Shown here in pieces: positions 1-11,990 of a stretch of 11,990 nt of DNA (position 1 is the first letter of the stretch; the number at the start of each line of letters is the position of its first letter). The notes under the pieces were generated by a model. It made no database searches, had not been told where the DNA came from, and was given only the letters and a program-made list of their open reading frames with translations. This DNA is from JAXDLK01 sp034666665. GTDB taxonomy: Bacteria; Desulfobacterota; Binatia; JACPRU01. The translations under genes and the position numbers were made by a program. The stretch covers positions 1-11,990 of the forward strand of contig JAXDLK010000172.1 in assembly GCA_034666665.1 (NCBI GenBank), given 5' to 3'.

Positions 1-24
1 TCCCCCATGAACCCCGAGGACTGA
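1..24 (+). other. possible 3' end of an upstream gene (unidentified)
   Basis: Read from base 1, the codons give S-P-M-N-P-E-D followed by TGA at 22-24, one base before the rplK GTG. This could be the last seven residues of an upstream gene. In another frame a TGA at 8-10 could equally be its stop. The gene usually found before rplK is nusG, but these few residues do not look like a typical NusG tail, so I do not name it. The GAGGA at 16-20 inside this stretch is the probable Shine-Dalgarno of rplK. Confidence 0.25.
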
Positions 25-25
25 C

Positions 26-451
26 GTGGCGAAGAAGATCATCGCGGAAATCAAGCTGCAGATTCCGGCGGGCCAGGCGAACCCGAGTCCCCCGGTGGGC
101 CCGGCGCTCGGCCAGCGCGGCGTGAACATCATGGAGTTCTGCAAGGCGTTCAACGCACAGACCCAGGCGCAGCAGGGACTGATCATTCCCGTTCTGATCA
201 CGGTGTTCGCGGATCGTTCGTTCACGTTCATCACCAAGACGCCGCCAGCATCGGTCTTGCTGAAGCGCGCCGCGGGTCTGGAGAAGGGCTCGAAGGAGCC
301 GAAAAAATCGATGGTCGGCAAAGTGACGCGGGCGCAGGTCCGGGAAATCGCGGAGCTCAAGCTGCCCGACCTGACGGCCGCCGATCTCGACGCCGCGATC
401 CGCACGGTGGAAGGCACGGCACGAAGCATGGGCCTCGAGGTCGTCGGCTAG
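26..451 (+). CDS. rplK: 50S ribosomal protein L11
   Basis: L11 binds the GTPase-associated region of 23S rRNA at the base of the L10/L12 stalk. It is the thiostrepton target region and is needed for RelA activation by stalled ribosomes. The 141 residues match the usual 141-142. The N-terminal domain has the conserved NPSPPVGPALGQ block (residues 19-30, with the prolines P22 and P26 linked to thiostrepton binding), then GVNIMEFCKAFN and DRSFTF. The C-terminal rRNA-binding domain has TKTPPASVLLKRAAG and ends GTARSMGLEV. The start is GTG at 26, supported by GAGGA at 16-20 with a 5-nt spacer and by the family's MAKK start; no in-frame ATG lies near. It is the first complete gene of the cluster, 14 nt before rplA. 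In E. coli the rplK-rplA mRNA is repressed by L1 at a leader that would lie upstream of this window. Confidence 0.98.
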   Translation: MAKKIIAEIKLQIPAGQANPSPPVGPALGQRGVNIMEFCKAFNAQTQAQQGLIIPVLITVFADRSFTFITKTPPASVLLKRAAGLEKGSKEPKKSMVGKVTRAQVREIAELKLPDLTAADLDAAIRTVEGTARSMGLEVVG

Positions 452-465
452 GGCCGGAGAAGAAC

Positions 466-1185
466 ATGGCGAAGCGCGGGAAGAAGTATCGAGAGACGTT
501 GACGCGGGTCGACCGTGAGAAGCGCTATCCGCTCGGAGAAGCCCTGCATCTCGCGCTGCCGACGGCGCCGCGGAAGTTCGACGAGACCGTCGAGATGGCG
601 ATTCGTCTCGGTGTCGATCCCCGCCAGGCGGATCAGAACGTGCGCGGCACGGTCGTCTTGCCGCACGGCACCGGCAAGTCGCAGCGCGTTCTGGTGTTCG
701 CCAAGGGCGACAAGGCCCGCGAGGCGGAGGCGGCCGGCGCCGATTACGTGGGAGCCGACGAGCTCGTCAAGAAGATCTCCGAGGAGGGCTGGCTCGATTT
801 CGAAAAGGTCGTCGCCACGCCGGACATGATGGGTCAGGTCGGTCGTATCGGCAAGATTTTGGGTCCGCGCGGCCTGATGCCGAACCCCAAGGTGGGGACG
901 GTGACGCTCGACGTCGGCAAGGCCGTACGGGAGATCAAGGCGGGCAAGGTCGAATTTCGCGTCGACAAGGGCGGCAACGTGCACGTGCCGATCGGCAAAT
1001 CGTCGTTCGGCCCGGAGCGCCTCGTCGAGAACGCGGAGGTCCTGCTCGGCGCGGTGGTGCGCGCCAAGCCGGCTTCCGCGAAGGGAAACTACGTGCGCTC
1101 GATCGCGGTGTCGACGACCATGGGACCGGGCGTGAAGATCGATCCGTCCGAGGCACGCACGACCGCGGCCGCGACGGCCGCGTGA
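466..1185 (+). CDS. rplA: 50S ribosomal protein L1
   Basis: L1 forms the mobile L1 stalk at the E site, helps release deacylated tRNA, and in well-studied bacteria also represses translation of its own rplK-rplA mRNA. At 239 aa it is close to the usual 230-235. The family signature GRIGKILGPRGLMPNPK spans residues 127-143. The KFDETVEMAIRLGVDPRQAD block near residue 40 and the late GNYVRSIAVSTTMGPG block belong to the two-domain L1 fold. Start is ATG at 466 with GGAGA at 456-460. The last residues after DPSEA are a low-complexity Thr/Ala tail whose codons form an 8-bp GC hairpin (1164-1182) reaching the stop codon. Only 10 nt separate it from rplJ, so the two are probably translationally coupled (inference). 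Confidence 0.98.
   Translation: MAKRGKKYRETLTRVDREKRYPLGEALHLALPTAPRKFDETVEMAIRLGVDPRQADQNVRGTVVLPHGTGKSQRVLVFAKGDKAREAEAAGADYVGADELVKKISEEGWLDFEKVVATPDMMGQVGRIGKILGPRGLMPNPKVGTVTLDVGKAVREIKAGKVEFRVDKGGNVHVPIGKSSFGPERLVENAEVLLGAVVRAKPASAKGNYVRSIAVSTTMGPGVKIDPSEARTTAAATAA
1164..1182 (+). other. GC hairpin at the rplA-rplJ junction
   Basis: CGCGGCCG (1164-1171), loop CGA (1172-1174) and CGGCCGCG (1175-1182) form a perfect 8-bp all-G/C stem with a triloop. It lies in the last codons of rplA and ends at the base before the TGA. The rplJ Shine-Dalgarno GAGGGGA (1184-1190) follows directly. No T-run follows, so it is not an intrinsic terminator. It may affect rplJ translation or coupling, but repeated Ala/Thr codons in GC-rich DNA give such palindromes easily. 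Confidence 0.5.
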
Positions 1186-1195
1186 GGGGAATCCG

Positions 1196-1726
1196 TTGAA
1201 TCAAGAGGAAAAGTCGCTGCTCGTCACCGAGCTCCAGGAAAAGCTCAAGACCGCGAAGGTGGCGCTGGTCGCACGCTACCAGGGGCTCACGGTTGCGAAG
1301 ACGAACCAGCTCCGGCGGGAGCTTCGTTCCGTGAGCGGCGAGTGCCGGGTCGCGAAGAACACGCTCACGAAGCGCGCCCTCGAGGGTACCGAGCTCGCCT
1401 CGGTCGAGCGCTGGCTCGAAGGGCAGACGACGCTGGTCTTCGGCTACGAAGATCCCATGGCGGTGACGAAGATCGTCGCCCGCTGGGTGGATAGCGAAGG
1501 CGGTAAGTTCTCTCTCAAGGGCGGTGTCTACGAAGGGGAGATCCTGGAGCCGGCCGGAGTCGTCGCGCTGTCGAAGACGCCCTCGAAGGAAGTGCTCCGA
1601 GGCCAGCTCCTCGGCGTGCTGCAGGCGGTGGCGAGCCGCTTCGTCCGGACGGTGAACGAACCCGGTGCGCGCCTCGCCCGTCTCCTCGCGTCGCGGCAGG
1701 AACAGCTCGGCGACGCGGCAGAATGA
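1196..1726 (+). CDS. rplJ: 50S ribosomal protein L10 (TTG start)
   Basis: L10 anchors the L7/L12 dimers to the 50S stalk base through its long C-terminal helix and binds 23S rRNA next to L11. The 176 residues show the N-terminal rRNA-binding domain with VALVARYQGLTVAKTNQLRRELR (in part), the RVAKNTLTKRAL motif near residue 50, and the GGVYEGEILEP stretch near residue 110. The C-terminal part after about residue 130 is a long amphipathic helix. It is roughly a dozen residues longer than in E. coli L10 (165 aa), which suggests three L12-dimer sites (inference). Start is TTG at 1196 with GAGGGGA at 1184-1190 and a 5-nt spacer; no nearby in-frame ATG or GTG is available and M-N-x-E-K is a usual L10 beginning. 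The 10-nt gap from rplA leaves no space for the long L10-binding leader known in many bacteria. Confidence 0.96.
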   Translation: MNQEEKSLLVTELQEKLKTAKVALVARYQGLTVAKTNQLRRELRSVSGECRVAKNTLTKRALEGTELASVERWLEGQTTLVFGYEDPMAVTKIVARWVDSEGGKFSLKGGVYEGEILEPAGVVALSKTPSKEVLRGQLLGVLQAVASRFVRTVNEPGARLARLLASRQEQLGDAAE

Positions 1727-1748
1727 GCGACGGACGGCGAAGGAACTC

Positions 1749-1755
1749 AAGGAGG
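1749..1755 (+). promoter_or_regulatory. strong Shine-Dalgarno that fixes the rplL start
   Basis: AAGGAGG, a near-perfect anti-16S match, sits 8 nt before the ATG at 1764. It decides against an in-frame ATG at 1665 inside rplJ. It is the strongest ribosome binding site in the window, fitting the need for several L12 copies per L10. Confidence 0.85.
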
Positions 1756-1763
1756 AAGTCGAA

Positions 1764-2153
1764 ATGGCGTTGACGGCAGAGAAGTTGGATGAGCTCGTGG
1801 ACACGCTTTCCGGGCTCACCGTGCTCGAGGTCTCGAATCTGGTGAAGACACTCGAGGAGAAGTGGGGCGTGAGCGCGGCGGCGCCTGTGGCGGCGGCAGC
1901 GGCACCAGGGGGAGCGGCGGCCGCGGCGGCGGAGCCCGAGAAGGACGAGTTCAACGTCGTCCTGGCAGCCGCGGGCGACAAGAAGATCCAAGTGATCAAG
2001 GTCGTTCGCGAGGTGACGGGCCTCGGCTTGAAGGAAGCGAAGGACCTGGTCGACGGCGCTCCGAAGAACGTCAAGGAAGGCGTCTCGAAGAAGGAAGCCG
2101 AAGACCTGAAGAAGAAGCTCGAGGAATCCGGAGCGCAGGTGGAGATCAAGTAA
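1764..2153 (+). CDS. rplL: 50S ribosomal protein L7/L12
   Basis: L7/L12 is the multicopy stalk protein that recruits and stimulates translational GTPases (IF2, EF-Tu, EF-G, RF3). The protein has 129 residues, within the usual 120-130. The N-terminal dimerization domain (about 1-36) contains LDELVDTLSGLTVLEVSNLV. A flexible hinge follows (about 37-62), rich in Ala, Gly and Pro. The globular C-terminal domain from about residue 63 has EFNVVLAAAGDKKIQVIKVV, then GLGLKEAKDLVDGAPKNVKE, and ends VEIK. The start at 1764 follows AAGGAGG and gives the family N-terminus; an upstream ATG at 1665 would add 33 residues unlike any L12. It lies 37 nt after rplJ and is followed by a 175-nt structured spacer before rpoB. 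The Ala-rich hinge is somewhat long but normal for GC-rich genomes. Confidence 0.98.
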   Translation: MALTAEKLDELVDTLSGLTVLEVSNLVKTLEEKWGVSAAAPVAAAAAPGGAAAAAAEPEKDEFNVVLAAAGDKKIQVIKVVREVTGLGLKEAKDLVDGAPKNVKEGVSKKEAEDLKKKLEESGAQVEIK

Positions 2154-2186
2154 GATCGGACATCGAGCAAGAATGGATTCTGGCGT

Positions 2187-2209
2187 CGGCCCGTCGATTC
2201 GACGGGCTG
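2187..2209 (+). other. strong stem-loop after rplL
   Basis: GCCCGTCG (2189-2196) and CGACGGGC (2200-2207) are perfectly complementary around an ATT loop. The flanking C2187-G2209 and G2188-U2208 pairs extend it to 10 bp. It begins 33 nt after the rplL stop and is followed by a mixed sequence with only three T's (2213-2215), too few for a classical terminator. It could protect the rplJ-rplL mRNA 3' end, pause polymerase or be an RNase substrate. Confidence 0.55.
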
Positions 2210-2285
2210 CGCTTTCCGGTTCACCGGAGCGGCCGCGGGGAAAGCGATCCACGCTGCCCTCCGCCCGCCGCACGCACACTCATCG

Positions 2286-2310
2286 GAGCGATCGCTCGTG
2301 TGGAGCGATC
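2286..2310 (+). repeat. palindrome plus direct repeat just before rpoB
   Basis: GAGCGATCGCTC (2286-2297) is a perfect 12-base palindrome. GGAGCGATC occurs twice, at 2285-2293 and 2302-2310, 17 bases apart. The right half of the palindrome, GATCGCTC (2290-2297), can therefore pair with the downstream GAGCGATC (2303-2310) around a GTGTG loop, giving an 8-bp hairpin that ends 7 nt before the rpoB Shine-Dalgarno. Self-pairing of the palindrome and this hairpin exclude each other. A dyad or direct-repeat protein site on DNA is the other reading. Confidence 0.5.
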
Positions 2311-2328
2311 CTCAGCCAAGGAGCATAG

Positions 2329-6453
<4,125 letters not shown>

Positions 6454-6473
6454 GCTCGCTCGGCCGCGAAACC

Positions 6474-6478
6474 GGAGG
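6474..6478 (+). promoter_or_regulatory. Shine-Dalgarno that decides the rpoC start
   Basis: GGAGG lies 6 nt before the ATG at 6485 but only 3 nt before the in-frame TTG at 6482. The normal spacing and the family N-terminus (M-E-D-L/I) both favour ATG at 6485. Confidence 0.75.
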
Positions 6479-6484
6479 CAATTG

Positions 6485-10666
<4,182 letters not shown>

Positions 10667-10712
10667 AAGTGCGGCCGCGGGTCCGCCGGCAGGCGCCGAA
10701 CGGACTCGCGGC

Positions 10713-10741
10713 TTGACACCATTTTCGCGCTTCTCTAAAGT
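10713..10741 (+). promoter_or_regulatory. sigma70-type promoter for the rpsL-rpsG-fusA (str) operon
   Basis: A perfect -35 box TTGACA (10713-10718) is followed by exactly 17 nt and a -10 box TAAAGT (10736-10741; 4 of 6 consensus bases). The spacer is more AT-rich than its surroundings. Transcription should begin near 10748-10751, giving a leader of about 172-175 nt before rpsL. The stretch right after the -10 box is GCCGG; such GC-rich discriminators are typical of promoters under stringent (ppGpp) control, so stringent control is plausible but inferred. No intrinsic terminator is visible between the rpoC stop (10666) and this promoter, so read-through from rpoC probably adds to rpsL transcription. 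Confidence 0.75.
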
Positions 10742-10747
10742 GCCGGT

Positions 10748-10922
10748 TTCACTCGAGCAGGCGAAGAAAAGAAGAACAAGGAGAAGAAGCGGGAACGACC
10801 GGGTGAAGCGAGGCGCATGACGTCGTGCGGGGAGCGAGCTCCTCACACCGCGCGCGCCGAACGGTGCGATCGTCTGCGATGCGGACGGCGGACCGGCGAC
10901 CGAGAGCGGACCGCCCAAGCGC
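10748..10922 (+). promoter_or_regulatory. long 5' leader of rpsL
   Basis: Non-coding leader between the predicted start of transcription and the rpsL ATG. It begins with a purine-rich, A-rich run (about 10762-10796) that stands out in this GC-rich region and contains an orphan AAGGAG at 10778-10783 with no start codon at usual distance. Two hairpins follow: GGGGAG/CTCCTC (10829-10844, CGAG loop, one G-U pair) and CGTCTGC/GCGGACG (10871-10887, GAT loop, extendable by one G-U pair). No strong Shine-Dalgarno precedes rpsL itself. I recognise no known riboswitch or ribosomal-protein leader family; leader-mediated control is possible. A short ATG frame at 10817 runs on through rpsL in another frame and is not a believable gene. 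Confidence 0.45.
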
Positions 10923-11294
10923 ATGCCTACGATCCAGCAATTGGTTCGACATGGTCGGGAGAAGGTCCGCGGCAAGGAGAGCGCTCCCGCGCTTCAGGGA
11001 TGTCCGCAACGGCGCGGCGTCTGCACCCGCGTCTACACGTCGACGCCGAAGAAGCCGAACTCGGCGCTCCGCAAGGTGGCGCGCGTCCGGTTGACGAACG
11101 GCATCGAGGTCACCGCGTACATCCCCGGCGTCGGCCACAATCTTCAGGAGCACTCGGTCGTGCTGATCCGCGGCGGTCGTGTGAAAGACCTCCCGGGAGT
11201 GCGCTACCACATCGTGCGCGGGACGCTGGATTCGATCGGCGTCCAGGATCGCCGCCAAGGGCGATCGAAGTACGGCGCGAAGAAACCGAAGTAA
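10923..11294 (+). CDS. rpsL: 30S ribosomal protein S12
   Basis: S12 sits at the 30S decoding centre, controls accuracy and is the classical streptomycin-resistance locus. It is full length at 123 aa. It shows MPTIQQLVRHGREK, RRGVCTRVYTSTPKKPNSAL and GRVKDLPGVRYHIVRG, and ends SKYGAKKPK. K43, K88 and P91, where resistance mutations are usually found, are wild type, and D89 (the RimO methylthiolation site in E. coli) is present. The C27-P28-Q29 stretch resembles S12 of Myxococcus and Geobacter as I remember them, supporting a deltaproteobacteria-like origin. The ATG at 10923 is fixed by the invariant MPTI start, yet its Shine-Dalgarno is poor: the best match, GAGCGGA (10904-10910), is 12 nt away. 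It is the first gene of the str operon here, 133 nt before rpsG. Confidence 0.98.
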   Translation: MPTIQQLVRHGREKVRGKESAPALQGCPQRRGVCTRVYTSTPKKPNSALRKVARVRLTNGIEVTAYIPGVGHNLQEHSVVLIRGGRVKDLPGVRYHIVRGTLDSIGVQDRRQGRSKYGAKKPK

Positions 11295-11310
11295 CCAGGC
11301 GAGACGCCAA

Positions 11311-11349
11311 AGCCCTCGCGCCCGAGATCGGCCGAGAGGGACGAGGGCT
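11311..11349 (+). promoter_or_regulatory. inverted repeat in the rpsL-rpsG spacer, candidate S7 control site
   Basis: AGCCCTCG (11311-11318) and CGAGGGCT (11342-11349) are perfect reverse complements, forming an 8-bp stem with a 23-nt loop that can fold further (CCG/CGG at 11322-11331). It lies 16 nt after the rpsL stop in a 133-nt spacer. No T-run follows, so it is not a terminator. In E. coli S7 represses its own synthesis by binding the S12-S7 intercistronic mRNA; the same role here is suggested by position only. A second palindrome, GACGATCGTC, is at 11388-11397. Confidence 0.5.
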
Positions 11350-11427
11350 CGTGTGACCGCCCGCATCGCCAACTGGGGAGAATCGAAGACGATCGTCGAT
11401 CGGGGGAGCGGGAAAGCGTAGGAAACC

Positions 11428-11898
11428 ATGCCGCGTAAGGGTCCAGCCGTAAAGCGAGAGGTATTGCCCGACCCGAAGTTCCACGAGCGGGTGGCCACGA
11501 AGTTCGTCAACATGATGATGTACGACGGCGAGAAGAACTTGGCCGAGCAGATCTTCTACGGCGCGTTCGATCTGATCCAGCAGCGCGCGAAGGAAGAGCC
11601 GCTCGGCGTCTTCAAGCGGGCGATCGACAACGTGAAGCCGCTCGTCGAGGTTCGCTCACGGCGCGTCGGCGGCGCGACCTACCAGGTGCCCGTCGAGGTG
11701 CGGCCCTCTCGGCGGACTTCGCTGGCGATGCGCTGGCTCGTGCAGCATGCGCGGGCGCGCGGCGAGAAGTCGATGGCCGAACGACTCGCGGGCGAGCTCC
11801 TCGAGGCTGCTGCCGGCCGCGGCGCCGCGGTCAAGAAGAAGGAAGACACTCACCGGATGGCGGAGGCGAACAAGGCCTTCGCCCACTATCGCTGGTAG
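11428..11898 (+). CDS. rpsG: 30S ribosomal protein S7
   Basis: S7 is a primary 16S rRNA-binding protein that starts assembly of the 30S head and lines the E and P sites. In E. coli it is also the translational repressor of the str operon. The 156 residues equal the usual length. Conserved blocks are LPDPKF (14-19), KFVNMMMYDGEK (25-36), EVRSRRVGGATYQVPVEVRP (about 74-93), LAMRW and the C-terminal VKKKEDTHRMAEANKAFAHY, ending in YRW as in E. coli. Start is ATG at 11428, given by the family MPR/K start, with AGGA at 11420-11423 only 4 nt away and a purine-rich stretch further upstream. It is separated by 18 nt from fusA. Confidence 0.98.
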   Translation: MPRKGPAVKREVLPDPKFHERVATKFVNMMMYDGEKNLAEQIFYGAFDLIQQRAKEEPLGVFKRAIDNVKPLVEVRSRRVGGATYQVPVEVRPSRRTSLAMRWLVQHARARGEKSMAERLAGELLEAAAGRGAAVKKKEDTHRMAEANKAFAHYRW

Positions 11899-11916
11899 CC
11901 GGAAGCATCGAGTTCC

Positions 11917-11990
11917 ATGGCACGCACCGTCCCCCTCGAGCGCACGCGCAACATCGGCATCATGGCCCACATCGATGCCGGCAAGACGAC
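11917..11990 (+). CDS. fusA: elongation factor G, 5' end only (cut by window edge)
   Basis: EF-G is the GTPase that drives translocation and, with RRF, ribosome recycling. Only the first 24 codons and two bases are present. They read MARTVPLERTRNIGIMAHID and continue AGKT, which is the EF-G N-terminus including the start of the G1 P-loop (AHIDAGKT). Start is ATG at 11917; the nearest Shine-Dalgarno-like sequence, GGAAG at 11901-11905, is 11 nt away, so translation may depend on coupling with rpsG 18 nt upstream. Its position after rpsG is the usual str-operon order. Domains II-V lie outside the window. Confidence 0.95.
   Translation, partial: MARTVPLERTRNIGIMAHIDAGKT

Larger units (their letters stand above)
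2154..2328 (+). promoter_or_regulatory. structured rplL-rpoB spacer, candidate attenuator or processing region
   Basis: This 175-nt non-coding spacer separates the stalk genes from rpoB. It holds three separate potential stem-loops: 2187-2209, an imperfect one at about 2235-2264 (GCGG with CCGC outside, AGCG with CGCT inside), and 2290-2310. A short TTCCGG/CCGGAG stem also lies at 2214-2229. No T-run follows any of them, so a complete intrinsic terminator is not present. I see no good sigma70 promoter. In E. coli the same interval carries a partial attenuator and an RNase III site that lower polymerase relative to L7/L12 output; a similar role here is inference from position and structure. 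The rpoB Shine-Dalgarno AAGGAG is at 2318-2323. Confidence 0.55.

Noticed and set aside
1665..1763. Upstream in-frame start that would lengthen L7/L12 by 33 residues
   Set aside because: It lies within rplJ, has no good ribosome site and adds residues unlike any L12; AAGGAGG before ATG 1764 decides the start.
6482..6484. TTG as the rpoC start
   Set aside because: It is only 3 nt from GGAGG and gives a double Met; ATG at 6485 has normal spacing and matches the family N-terminus.
10667..10712. Intrinsic terminator after rpoC
   Set aside because: The GC-rich stretch has small palindromes such as GCGGCCGC but no stable stem followed by a T-run.
10803..10820. Possible leader peptide GTG-AAG-CGA-GGC-GCA-TGA before rpsL
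   Set aside because: The only good Shine-Dalgarno (10778-10783) is 19 nt away, and five codons with no repeated amino acid give no attenuation logic.
10817..11356. 179-codon + strand frame overlapping the leader and rpsL
   Set aside because: It is out of frame with S12 across all of rpsL, has no good ribosome site and no recognisable domain.

Overview
The window is a conserved bacterial ribosomal-protein and RNA-polymerase cluster, with every gene on the + strand: rplK (L11), rplA (L1), rplJ (L10), rplL (L7/L12), rpoB, rpoC, rpsL (S12), rpsG (S7) and the first 24 codons of fusA (EF-G). It holds no mobile element, CRISPR array, tRNA, rRNA or gene of unknown function. The DNA is strongly GC-rich, and long open frames on the other strand and in other frames are by-products of this. 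RpoB and RpoC carry proteobacterial-type lineage inserts. S12 and RpoC resemble, from memory, those of the former Deltaproteobacteria (Myxococcota, Desulfobacterota and relatives). The direct rpoC-rpsL junction, with no L7Ae-type gene between, argues against a Firmicute. I cannot name a genus.

Layout. Bases 1-2153 hold the four 50S stalk and L1-arm genes, tightly packed (gaps of 14, 10 and 37 nt). Two start with non-AUG codons (GTG for rplK, TTG for rplJ). Bases 2154-2328 are a 175-nt non-coding spacer, rich in inverted repeats, between rplL and rpoB; this is where other bacteria tune polymerase against ribosomal-protein expression. Bases 2329-10666 encode the beta and beta-prime subunits, 31 nt apart. 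Bases 10667-10922 are a 256-nt spacer with a good sigma70-type promoter (TTGACA, 17 nt, TAAAGT) and a long structured leader that opens the str operon rpsL-rpsG-fusA. The 133-nt rpsL-rpsG spacer contains an 8-bp inverted repeat, at the place where S7 binds its own mRNA in E. coli.

The genes work together in building and running the gene-expression machinery. L10 and L7/L12 form the stalk that recruits GTPases such as EF-G, L11 forms the stalk base, L1 the mobile E-site arm, S12 and S7 the decoding centre and 30S head, and RpoB/RpoC the polymerase core.

The proteins themselves are ordinary. The points worth following are in the junctions: no room for a conventional L10 leader before rplJ, an all-GC hairpin at the rplA/rplJ boundary, the structured rplL-rpoB spacer, the promoter and long weak-Shine-Dalgarno leader before rpsL, and the rpsL-rpsG hairpin. 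I found no convincing new biological system.
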